Shown in pieces: positions 43,954-52,007 of a DNA stretch of 64,000 bases. Under the pieces are notes generated by a model. It saw nothing but the letters and a program-made list of their open reading frames with translations. It made no database searches and was not told the DNA's origin. The translations under genes were made by a program, and so were the position numbers. The first letter of the stretch is position 1; each line of letters starts with the position of its first letter. The stretch spans positions 19,782 to 83,781 of the forward strand of contig JBCBOR010000011.1 in NCBI GenBank assembly GCA_039821125.1. The letters are read 5' to 3'. This DNA comes from Thermohalobaculum sp039821125. Its GTDB lineage: Bacteria > Pseudomonadota > Alphaproteobacteria > Rhodobacterales > Rhodobacteraceae.

Positions 43954-44991
43954 CTAGCCGGTGCCCAACCGTTTGCCGACGCCGTCGCGCGCCAGCAGGG
44001 GGCGCCACCAGTCCTCGTTCGCGAGATACCAGTCGACCGTTTGTGCCAGTCCTTCGTCCAGCGTGACCGATGGCTCCCAACCCAATGCGTCGCGTATTTT
44101 GGTTGCATCGATCGCATAACGGAAATCATGGCCAGGCCGGTCTGTGACAAATGTGATCAGCCGGTCATGCGGGCCGCCATCTGGACGGCGATCATCCAGC
44201 AGGGCACAGACCTTGCGCACGATGTCTATGTTCCGGGCCTCGGCATTGCCGCCGATATTGTACGTCTCGCCGGGGACACCCCTGGTCACCGCTGTCAGCA
44301 GGGCACGGGCATGATCGTCTACGAACAGCCAGTCGCGGACATTCTCGCCTTTGCCATAGACCGGGATCGGGTCACCCGCCAGCGCGCGCAGGATGATCAC
44401 GGGGATTAGCTTTTCGGGGAAGTGGAACGGGCCGTAATTGTTCGAACAGTTGGTGACGACGACGGGAAGGCCATAGGTCTCCCCCCAGGCACGGGCCAGA
44501 TGATCGGACGCGGCCTTGGATGCCGAATAGGGCGAGCGCGGGTCGTACGCGGTCGTCTCGGTGAAGAGCCCGGTCTCGCCGAGCGAGCCGTAGACCTCGT
44601 CTGTCGAGATATGGTGAAACCGGAACGCGTCCGGTTTGCCGCGGCTCTCCCAGTACGCCCGCGCTGCTGCCAGCATGTGGAACGTCCCGGTGATGTTCGT
44701 CTCGATGAACGCGCCTGGTCCGTCGATGGACCGGTCCACGTGGCTCTCTGCGGCAAGGTGCATGACCGCATCTGGCGCATGGGCTTCAAAGATCCGATCC
44801 AGCGCCGCCCGGTCACAGATGTCGGCCTGTTCGAACGCGTAGGCCGGATTGGCCGCGACCGAGGCGACGTTGGCGGGGTTTGCTGCATAGGTCAGCTTGT
44901 CGAGATTCACGGCCTCATGACCATCGGCCACAGCGCGCCGCACGACCGCTGATCCAATGAACCCACACCCGCCGGTGACCAGAAGCTTCAT
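43954..44991 (-). CDS. rfbB: dTDP-glucose 4,6-dehydratase
   Basis: A 345-residue extended SDR (RmlB) converting dTDP-glucose to dTDP-4-keto-6-deoxyglucose with bound NAD. GGCGFIGSAVVR is the Rossmann motif near residue 7; HISTDEVYGSLGE carries the catalytic Asp-Glu pair; YSASKAASDHLARAW holds Tyr-x-x-x-Lys; NCSNNYGPFHFPEKLIP is diagnostic of the family. It starts 3 bp after the rfbC stop, showing an operon. Confidence 0.96.
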   Translation of the reverse strand: MKLLVTGGCGFIGSAVVRRAVADGHEAVNLDKLTYAANPANVASVAANPAYAFEQADICDRAALDRIFEAHAPDAVMHLAAESHVDRSIDGPGAFIETNITGTFHMLAAARAYWESRGKPDAFRFHHISTDEVYGSLGETGLFTETTAYDPRSPYSASKAASDHLARAWGETYGLPVVVTNCSNNYGPFHFPEKLIPVIILRALAGDPIPVYGKGENVRDWLFVDDHARALLTAVTRGVPGETYNIGGNAEARNIDIVRKVCALLDDRRPDGGPHDRLITFVTDRPGHDFRYAIDATKIRDALGWEPSVTLDEGLAQTVDWYLANEDWWRPLLARDGVGKRLGTG

Positions 44992-44994
44992 CGC

Positions 44995-45558
44995 TCAGCC
45001 TTCGTATTCGAATGGTGATTGGAACGCGCGGAACAGCGGCGCCGCGGCATCCTTGTCGGACAGGTGCGCAGCGCCCGCGTCGAGACCCCAGTCAATGCCG
45101 AGGTCCGGGTCATCGAACCGAACTGCGCCGTCGCAGCCCGGATCGTAGAACGCATCGACCTTGTAGATCACGTCAGTATCGGCCTCGAGTGTCACGAACC
45201 CATGCAGGAACCCGCGCGGAACAAGCAACTGCGCGCCGTTCTCGGCGCTCAACGTCTCGCTGATCCATCGCCCATAGGTGGGCGACCCACGGCGCACATC
45301 GACGGCCACGTCCAGAACAGCGCCGCGCGCGACCCGCACCAGCTTGGTCTGCGCCATTGGCGGCGCCTGATAGTGGAGCCCGCGCACCGTCCCGGCCTCG
45401 GCCGAATACGAGTGGTTGTCCTGAACCCAATCGAAGGTCAGTTCCGCCTCGGCCATCCGCGCTGCGTTCCATGTCTCTGAAAAGAACCCGCGGCTGTCGC
45501 CGAACCGGCGCGGTACAAGGCGCTTCACCCCCGGCAAGGCTGTGTCTGCGATTTCCAT
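44995..45558 (-). CDS. rfbC: dTDP-4-dehydrorhamnose 3,5-epimerase
   Basis: A 187-residue cupin-fold epimerase (RmlC). Hallmarks are RRFGDSRGFFSETWNAARM, QDNHSYSAEAGTVRGLHYQA (catalytic His), GAVLDVAVDVRRGSPTYGRW and PRGFLHGFVTLE. It gives dTDP-4-keto-L-rhamnose. It is first in the rfbC-rfbB-rfbA operon. The reductase RmlD that would complete dTDP-L-rhamnose is absent from the window; it may be elsewhere, replaced by the epimerase-family gene at 35843-36796, or the pathway may end in another sugar. Confidence 0.95.
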   Translation of the reverse strand: MEIADTALPGVKRLVPRRFGDSRGFFSETWNAARMAEAELTFDWVQDNHSYSAEAGTVRGLHYQAPPMAQTKLVRVARGAVLDVAVDVRRGSPTYGRWISETLSAENGAQLLVPRGFLHGFVTLEADTDVIYKVDAFYDPGCDGAVRFDDPDLGIDWGLDAGAAHLSDKDAAAPLFRAFQSPFEYEG

Positions 45559-45791
45559 GAGGCCTCGTGGTCAGACCGTGGGATCCAAAGATCCCAGACG
45601 CGGTGATGAAAGACGATACGGGCGCACGGGGTGAAAGACTCTCGGGCCTGCTTTGGCACACTTCAGCATGGGGTATTGTCCTGCATTTGACCCTTGCGCC
45701 GCGAGATATCAAAAAAGCATGGCAAAGACCACATGCACACGCTCAGAATGCCGCAGGCGGTTTGCCGCGGAAGAACGACCGGAGCGCGACA

Positions 45792-46832
45792 ATGATACAT
45801 TGGCAGAAATCGACCGACGGGTTCACGGTCCTTGGAACCTCTCTCGAGGCGCCGTTCGAGCGGTTGGACAGCTATCTCACCCCGCCCGAGCAGTTCTACG
45901 TCTGCAATGCGGGTGACAGTGTCATCGTTGATCCTGCGCTCTACCGGCTGAAGATCAAGGGCGATGCGGTGGACCGTGTGGTGACGCTGAGCCTCGAGGA
46001 CCTGCGCGCGTTGCCCCAGCACACCGTTGCGGCTTATGTCGAATGTGCCGGGAACCAGCGCACGCTGTTTGCCAAGATCGACGGTCACGGGATCGAGCGA
46101 GACAGCACGGGTGATGACGTCAAGTGGACCCTTGGCGGGATTGGCATGGCCGAGTGGACCGGCCCGCGCCTGTCGGATGTGCTGGCGCTGGCAGGCGTGC
46201 AGGACGATGCGGCATGGGTTGCGCCCATGGGTCTCGACGTCCTGAACCCCGAATGCGACATCGAGATCCCGATGCCGATCGAATAGGCTATGGATCCGGA
46301 CACGCTGATCGGACCGCAGATGAATGGCGCGCTGCTGCCAGTGGATCATGGCGCGCCGGCGCGGATGATCGTGCCGGGCTGGATCGGCACATACTGGGTC
46401 AAATGGGTGGGCTGGCTGACCGTCTCAAGCGCTGAGATCCGCAACTATCGCACGGACGAGTACTATGTGATCGACCGCGCGACGGTCACCCGGCAGAACA
46501 TCAAGTCCTCGCTCTGTCTTCCTTTCCCAGCCTGGTTGCAGACTGGGCGTCAGACCCTCACCGGTTTTGCTCGTGGAGGCGGGGTCGAGATTGCGCGGGT
46601 CGAGTGGTCCGCCAATAGTGAACCTTGGCAGGAGGCTGAGCTGACCTCGCCGGTAACGCGCTGGGGATGGGTGCCGTTTCGCTTCGACTGGGAAGCCGTC
46701 CCGGGCGACCGCCGCATCCGGACCCGCGCGACAGGTGTCGATGGTCAGACCCAACCGGAGCAGGCCTATATGAACCCGGGCACGATGCTCTACAATGCCA
46801 TCATACCCCATCCGGTGACGGTATCCGCATGA
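45792..46832 (+). pseudogene. Sulfite-oxidase-family molybdopterin protein broken by an in-frame TAG
   Basis: One continuous reading frame from the ATG at 45792 to the TGA at 46830-46832 is interrupted only by a TAG at 46284-46286. The first part (164 residues) is the molybdopterin domain with the likely Mo-ligand Cys in YVECAGNQRTLF. The second part resumes directly after the stop (AMDPDTLIGPQMNGALLPVD, VPGWIGTYWVKWVGWL) and contains the dimerisation domain. At the stop position the family normally has a Lys in an E-K-A-L/M-D-P context, so one A-to-T change (AAG to TAG) explains it. A GGAG site precedes the start; no Tat signal is present. Together the halves match the family length. Unless suppressed or a sequencing error, the gene is inactive. 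The second half overlaps the aminotransferase by 4 bp. Confidence 0.85.
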
Positions 46833-47770
46833 CCGATCAAGAGCATATCTCGACCCACGATGCCGAAGAGGATGCCCGCAATGCGGACATCCGCATCTAT
46901 GTCGACGGCGAGATCGTGCACCGGGATGACGCCAAGGTCTCGGTCTACGATTCGGGTTTCATGCTGGGCGACGGCGTCTGGGAGGGGCTGCGCCTCTACG
47001 ATGGATGTCTGGCCTTCCTGGATGAGCATCTCGACCGGCTCTACGAGGCGGCTGTATATATCGAGCTTGATATCGGAATGACCCGCGACGCGCTGACGGA
47101 CGCCGTTTGGGCAACCCTGCGGGCGAACGACATGCACACCGACGCCCATGTCCGGTTGATGGTGACACGTGGACGCAAGAAGAAACCGTTCCAGCATCCG
47201 CATCTCAGCGTATTCGGCTCGACCGTTGTGATCATCGCTGAGCATTCGCGCCCAACCGATGCCGCGATCAAACGCGGCATCCGCCTGCATACAGTGCCGC
47301 ATCACCGGGGGCTGCCTCTGACGCAGGACGCCAAGCTGAACTCGCATTCCAAGCTCAACTGTATCATCGCGCTGAACCACGCAGTGCAGGCCGGGGCAGA
47401 CGAGGCATTGATGCTTGATCCCTTTGGCTTTGTGAACACGACGAATGCGTGCAACTTTTTCATTGTAAGGAAGGGCGAGGTTTGGACCTCGACCGGGGAC
47501 TACTGCATGAACGGGATCACGCGGCAGAAGGTCATCGATGTCTGCCGGGCCGATGGCATTCCGGTGTTCGAGCGGAACTTCTCGCTGGTCGATACCTATG
47601 GCGCCGACGAGGCCTTTCTGACCGGAACCTTCGGTGCTCAGACACCGGTGTTCGAGATTGACGGCAGGAGACTCGGCACCGGTGCCGCAGGACCGGTGTT
47701 TCACCGGATCCGGGGCCTCTACAAAGACCTTGTCCGCGATCAGGTTGCGGAGGCGGCAATGCCCACCTAG
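46829..47770 (+). CDS. Class IV PLP aminotransferase (IlvE / D-amino-acid transaminase type)
   Basis: A 313-residue fold-type IV aminotransferase. IYVDGEIVHRDDAKVSVYDS followed by GFMLGDGVWEGLRLYDG is the family start; the PLP lysine is in NSHSKLNCIIALNHA; EALMLDPFGFVNTTNACNFF and ITRQKVIDVC bind the phosphate. It overlaps the stop of the broken sulfite-oxidase gene (ATGA), so its translation may depend on ribosomes that now stop early at the amber codon. Branched-chain, D-amino-acid or 4-amino-4-deoxychorismate lyase-like activity are all possible; the sequence does not decide. Confidence 0.85.
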   Translation: MTDQEHISTHDAEEDARNADIRIYVDGEIVHRDDAKVSVYDSGFMLGDGVWEGLRLYDGCLAFLDEHLDRLYEAAVYIELDIGMTRDALTDAVWATLRANDMHTDAHVRLMVTRGRKKKPFQHPHLSVFGSTVVIIAEHSRPTDAAIKRGIRLHTVPHHRGLPLTQDAKLNSHSKLNCIIALNHAVQAGADEALMLDPFGFVNTTNACNFFIVRKGEVWTSTGDYCMNGITRQKVIDVCRADGIPVFERNFSLVDTYGADEAFLTGTFGAQTPVFEIDGRRLGTGAAGPVFHRIRGLYKDLVRDQVAEAAMPT

Positions 47771-47955
47771 ATCCTGCGGCGAAACTGCCTGACCGGGCCA
47801 TGCGCGAACTTTGTGCAAGCCAAGTGCTGCCCTGCTTCGTATACTTTTTGAAACTGGCCGGGTTGATCCCCCCGTTGGACGGAGATCAGGCTCGGCATGG
47901 CCGATGCGGTCCCGGGCACCGAAAGCCGGATAGTGCGTGAAGGACAGGCTGCCCG

Positions 47956-48435
47956 ATGAGTGACACACCAGCCCAGAGCAAAGACCTGCCACAAGGGATT
48001 GGCACCCTTCCCGGCACGCGCCCCGAGGATGAGGCGGATGCCGCGGCTGTGCTCGCAGAGTTGGCTCCCGCGGTTGCGCCGCCAGATGCTCTGTTCGATG
48101 CGATCACCGCCGAGATCGATGCAGCGGAGGCTGGCGGCTCGGTCACGCGACGTGCACTCGAAGGTACTTGGGTGCAGCTCTCGCCGCACCTTTGGAAGAA
48201 GATCCTGCATGAGGATTCAAAGACAGGGCAAAGCATCTACTACCTGCGCTGTGCCCCCGGTGCCGTGATCCCGTCGCATCACCACGAGCGGGATGAGCAT
48301 GCCCTGGTTCTGGAAGGCTGGTTTGAGGTCGATGGCCAGACAGTCCGGGCGGGCGATACACATTTCTCACCGGCAGGCACGACCCACGCGCCGCTTAGCG
48401 CGCCCGAGGGTTGCTTGCTGTTGCTTCACGCCTGA
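47956..48435 (+). CDS. ChrR-type cupin protein lacking the zinc anti-sigma domain
   Basis: A 159-residue protein whose C-terminal half is a cupin of the ChrR kind: motif 1 GAVIPSHHHERDEHALVLEG and motif 2 GDTHFSPAGTTH keep the metal ligands. The N-terminal part has the LAPAVAPPDALFDAI linker common in ChrR-like anti-sigma factors but not the His/Cys zinc site (H-x3-C-x2-C) that holds the sigma factor. It converges on the ECF sigma gene with a 22-bp gap. It may be a derived anti-sigma factor, a sensor partner, or an independent enzyme-like cupin. Confidence 0.75.
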   Translation: MSDTPAQSKDLPQGIGTLPGTRPEDEADAAAVLAELAPAVAPPDALFDAITAEIDAAEAGGSVTRRALEGTWVQLSPHLWKKILHEDSKTGQSIYYLRCAPGAVIPSHHHERDEHALVLEGWFEVDGQTVRAGDTHFSPAGTTHAPLSAPEGCLLLLHA

Positions 48436-48457
48436 GACCCGCACCCAAACAGGACGA

Positions 48458-49072
48458 CTATGCCAGCGCGGTTTTCAGATCCTCCAAACCGCGACGTACC
48501 CATGTCTTGGCGGTGCCAACAGGGATCTCCAGCAATGCGGCCAGTTCCGTGTTGGAATAGCCTTTGAAGTAGCTGAGCAGCAGTACCTTGCGGTACTCTG
48601 GCCGGAGCGTCTCCAGCGCCCGGCGCACAGCCACCGCATCCACCGATGCCTCGGCCCCGGGCGAAAGATCGGCAATATCCGGAACCTCGTCGGTAAAGAG
48701 CACGAAGCTGCGGGCACGTTCTGCGCGGATCCGGTCGATGGCCCGGTTTCGGGCAATGGTGCGCATCCATGAAATTGGATTGCCGCGCTCTGCATCAAAG
48801 GTCTTGGCCCTGCGCCAGATCGTGACATAGACCTCCTGCGCCACTTCGCGGGAGATTTCGCGGTCGCGCAGGATGGTGACGAGCAGACCGAAGAGCATAC
48901 TCGAGGTCTGCTCGTAGAGCGCTTTGAAGGCGGATCGATCACCGCGTCCGCAAGCGCGCAACAAAATGGCCAGTTCGCGGGTGTCCGCGTCCTTGCGCGG
49001 CGCGTGCGGCGGGGCGGCGTCAGGTGCCCCGACCAAGCCCTTCTCGGTGATGAGCAATCCGGCTGCGCTCAT
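48458..49072 (-). CDS. ECF-type RNA polymerase sigma factor
   Basis: A 204-residue extracytoplasmic-function sigma factor. Region 2 (about 42-108) has AFKALYEQTSSMLFGLLVTI, EVAQEVYVTIWRRA and GNPISWMRTIARNRAIDRIR; region 4 (about 140-200) has LRPEYRKVLLLSYFKGYSNT and VPVGTAKT-like IPVGTAKTWVRRGLEDLK. The RpoE/SigK style matches sigma factors partnered with ChrR-type or zinc anti-sigma proteins. It responds to an unknown stress, often singlet oxygen or oxidants in this class. The ATG at 49072 is preceded by GGGGGGAAC. TGATCC on the minus strand at 49141-49136 may be part of its own promoter. Confidence 0.9.
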   Translation of the reverse strand: MSAAGLLITEKGLVGAPDAAPPHAPRKDADTRELAILLRACGRGDRSAFKALYEQTSSMLFGLLVTILRDREISREVAQEVYVTIWRRAKTFDAERGNPISWMRTIARNRAIDRIRAERARSFVLFTDEVPDIADLSPGAEASVDAVAVRRALETLRPEYRKVLLLSYFKGYSNTELAALLEIPVGTAKTWVRRGLEDLKTALA

Positions 49073-49129
49073 AGTGGTGTTCCCCCCAACCGGTCATATT
49101 GCCTTTACCTAGTTGAACGGATGATGAGC

Positions 49130-49158
49130 GCGTTTGGATCACTCCAAACGCTTTTTTT
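49130..49158 (+). terminator. Hairpin followed by seven T residues
   Basis: A perfect 9-bp stem (GCGTTTGGA / TCCAAACGC) with a 4-nt loop is followed by TTTTTTT, the form of a rho-independent terminator on the plus strand. Both flanking genes lie on the minus strand, so it would stop antisense transcription entering the caspase-like gene, or the dyad may instead be an operator upstream of the sigma gene. Confidence 0.5.
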
Positions 49159-49191
49159 ATCCAAACCCTTGGCGCATCACCGAAGCAGGTG

Positions 49192-50784
49192 TCAGCCCGA
49201 GCGGAACTCCCCATCAAAGCGGCGGCCCTGAGAATCGGTCCCCTCGGCGGAGAAGCTTTGCTGGCTGTTGCGGGTAAAGGTTCCGCTGAACTTGACCCCA
49301 TCGGTGCAGGTGCCGTTGAAGGCACCGCCCTGGGCCGAGGCATCGATGGTATAGACCCCGGCGCAGCGCACGGTGCCCCCGCGCATTTCAAGCTTCAACT
49401 CGCCGAAGCCATCGGCCGCGTAGTCGATCGAGCCAGTGACGCCGCCGACGCCCTGCCAGTCCAGTGCAATCTCGACCACGTCTCCCGAGTTGCGCGAACC
49501 GCGGGCCCGGCTGACCTCGCCCTGCCAGACCTGCGCGAGCTTTCCGCTGCGGATGACGGCATACATGGCGCAGGGCTGACCGCTGCGCTGCTCGCACCGC
49601 GCAATGGTCTGCGCCGAGATTCCGCCGTGATCGCAGCGGCTTTCGACACCCTGACAGACCAGCACGTTCGCGCGGTTGCCCTGACCTGCAACGGCGACAT
49701 AGCGGATATCGTCCACGTTCTTGAAGGCGGCTTCCTTGGCCGAGTCCCGCACGTTGCCGTCGATCATGTTGGCAATGTCGGGCTGCAGGACAATATCGCC
49801 GGACCCGGCATACCGCGCTGCAAACTGAGCGGCCTGCGGCACAGGCGCCTCGACAGGTTTGGCCAACTGGACTGGGTTCGAAAAGTTGCTCGACACCCAG
49901 GGCACCTGATCGCCATCCGTCTCGCTCGTCACTTCGCGGATGGTGGCTTGCACGACTTCATTGAATGAAAGGCGTTGATCCGGCAGCCATTTCGCCAGTG
50001 CTGACGTGAAGGGGCTGTTGCCGCCCTCGCCGTCATAGGCGACCTGCCCCGGTGCCGTAGCGTAAAGAAACAGGATCTCGGCATCGTTGGATTTGACCGC
50101 AGGCGGGATCGCAAGCCCCGGCGTGCCAATCCCTGCTGCCTGTGCGGCCGGATCTCCCTCGAACGGGTCATTCCGGCAGGCGTCCAACACGATGATGGTC
50201 TTGCGCGCGCCGGCGCGCTCCATGATGCGGAGGATATCGCTGACCGAGACCATGTCGCCCACGGTATCGTCCGGGCTCTTGCCGCTGATGTCGAAATCAA
50301 CCGGGATCAGATAATTCTCTCCCTGGATCTGAACCGCGTGCCCGGCAAAGTAAATGACGCTGACATCGTTCGAGGCGGACCGGTTGATATAGTTCCGGAA
50401 CACGGCCTGATTGTTGCTGCGTGACAGGTCCTGGTGCACTTCGGTTTTGAAGCCGATCCGCGAAAGCACCTGGTCCATCAGGCGCACATCATTGCCGGGG
50501 TTCACAAGCTCGGTGATGTGCTTGTATCGGCTGTTACCGATCAGCAACGCCGTGCGTTCGCCCTTTCGGGCCGTCGAGGCCTGGGGCGTGTAGACCGCCT
50601 GCGTGGTCGTCGGTGTGGACCGCTGGGTAGGCGCGGTGTTTACGATCTGGTTGAGACTGCGCGTCGCGTCGCCCGTCCGGGCCGAGGTCGACTTCGCTTG
50701 TGTGCCACCACCACCGCAGGCCGCCAGCATGGGCACTGTGAAAAGACACACTCCAATCAGGCATAGACGCAGAAATTTTGACAT
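49192..50784 (-). CDS. Caspase-fold (peptidase C14) lipoprotein
   Basis: A 530-residue lipoprotein: the lipobox LAAC places the lipidated Cys at residue 23. A low-complexity Thr/Ser/Gln linker runs to about 73. The caspase-like domain (about 77-330) starts with ERTALLIGNSRYKHI and has the His149-Cys203 dyad in IYFAGHAVQI and IIVLDACRNDP. The C-terminal part (about 380-530) is Cys-containing and beta-rich (TVRCAGVYTIDASAQGGAF). The start at 50784 gives the lipoprotein signal directly, with GGGGGT upstream. Bacterial caspase homologues of this kind are Arg/Lys-specific proteases of uncertain role. It stands alone between the sigma and AraC genes. Confidence 0.88.
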   Translation of the reverse strand: MSKFLRLCLIGVCLFTVPMLAACGGGGTQAKSTSARTGDATRSLNQIVNTAPTQRSTPTTTQAVYTPQASTARKGERTALLIGNSRYKHITELVNPGNDVRLMDQVLSRIGFKTEVHQDLSRSNNQAVFRNYINRSASNDVSVIYFAGHAVQIQGENYLIPVDFDISGKSPDDTVGDMVSVSDILRIMERAGARKTIIVLDACRNDPFEGDPAAQAAGIGTPGLAIPPAVKSNDAEILFLYATAPGQVAYDGEGGNSPFTSALAKWLPDQRLSFNEVVQATIREVTSETDGDQVPWVSSNFSNPVQLAKPVEAPVPQAAQFAARYAGSGDIVLQPDIANMIDGNVRDSAKEAAFKNVDDIRYVAVAGQGNRANVLVCQGVESRCDHGGISAQTIARCEQRSGQPCAMYAVIRSGKLAQVWQGEVSRARGSRNSGDVVEIALDWQGVGGVTGSIDYAADGFGELKLEMRGGTVRCAGVYTIDASAQGGAFNGTCTDGVKFSGTFTRNSQQSFSAEGTDSQGRRFDGEFRSG

Positions 50785-50934
50785 GAAGACCCCCAAGCCA
50801 ATCGTTACAAAAATGGATCCATCCTCCGCCGTGCGGCGGGTTCGGATCACCAAAGCAAACTCTCCCCGGTTACGCATGGTAAAGGCGAAGCGTCTCGAAT
50901 CCAATGAATTCCGAGACCTGTGGTTGCAGGTGGT

Positions 50935-51867
50935 CTATCGCGGGTTGCTGACGGTCAGCGCAGGCGGGGTCATGCTCGACTGGAGCTCGGCACGGTACTG
51001 CGTCGGCGTCTGACCTGTGCGCTGGCGATAGAACCGGCTGAAATAGCCGATATCGCTGAAGCCGAGCGCATCGCAGATCTGCCCGACCGGCCAGAGCGTA
51101 TAGGCGAGTTTCCGGTTCGCTTCCTTGATGATCCGGTCATGGATGACCTGAAGAGGGCTCCGGCCAAGCAAAACGCGGCAGTCCCGGGTCAGCTGGCCCT
51201 TCGAGATGCCAATCTCGGCGGCGTATTCGCGCGGACCCCAGGGATCCGTAAAATGCGCTTCGATCAGATCGAGGAAGGTCTGGATGCGTCGCTCCGCCAG
51301 ACCACCGGCATCTCGGGCCTGTGTGAGATCGCCATCGGCCGAGTGGACATGCCGGTCAAGGAACACCGAAAGACAGGAGATCAGCGACCGAATTGCCTTG
51401 TCGCGCGCGGGCTGCCGACCCTGGAACTCGTGCTGCAAATAGGTGACCAGCTGGTTGCATTGTTCAAAAACAGCGTCCTGTTCGGTCAGCAGATACGGCT
51501 GACGAAGGGCGTTCGAAAGACTGCCATCGGCTTCGTGCAACAGGTCGATCGGAATCGTGGTGACAGTGCCATCGACATCGGGTGAGAACGTGAAACCGTG
51601 CACGACCGTGGGCGGTACGACCAGTACAGCCGGTGCCGTGGTGACGGATGTCTGCCCATCTACCGTAATCCCCACCCCCGATGTCAGAAACCGCATGATT
51701 TGCAGCAGGCCGAAATGGCGATGCGGTTTGATCTGCCATCCGTTTGGCTCGCTCCGATCCTGAAACGCCTCGATGTGGATCATGTCGGGCAAACCCTGGC
51801 TTGGCGGTTTGCCATAGAGCTGAAAGCTCGGCACGAAGTCCCGATGGACGCGGGTCGCAGTCACCAT
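50935..51867 (-). CDS. AraC-family transcription regulator, probably of pobA/pca genes
   Basis: A 310-residue regulator with an N-terminal cupin-like sensor domain (PHRHFGLLQIMRFLTSGVGI, VLVVPPTVVHGFTFSP) and a C-terminal double helix-turn-helix (about 205-300: YAAEIGISKGQLTRDCRVLL, QICDALGFSDIGYFSRFYRQ). It is divergent from pobA with 140 bp between starts, the usual arrangement for PobR of the AraC type sensing 4-hydroxybenzoate. The ATG at 51867 has GAGGGAGATC upstream; the long frame to 52035 would overlap the pobA start. The regulated promoter should lie at about 51868-52007. Confidence 0.87.
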   Translation of the reverse strand: MVTATRVHRDFVPSFQLYGKPPSQGLPDMIHIEAFQDRSEPNGWQIKPHRHFGLLQIMRFLTSGVGITVDGQTSVTTAPAVLVVPPTVVHGFTFSPDVDGTVTTIPIDLLHEADGSLSNALRQPYLLTEQDAVFEQCNQLVTYLQHEFQGRQPARDKAIRSLISCLSVFLDRHVHSADGDLTQARDAGGLAERRIQTFLDLIEAHFTDPWGPREYAAEIGISKGQLTRDCRVLLGRSPLQVIHDRIIKEANRKLAYTLWPVGQICDALGFSDIGYFSRFYRQRTGQTPTQYRAELQSSMTPPALTVSNPR

Positions 51868-52007
51868 GTGATCTCCCTCGCAATGCGTCAAAAGTGCAAA
51901 ACTTCGTCTGAAATGTCCATGGTGGGTGCATTTCAGCATCAATACGGTTTTCGAGTGAAAGAGTGTCCCGAGCCCTCGCAGCCCTTCTGACCCTGTTCGT
52001 GCCGACC

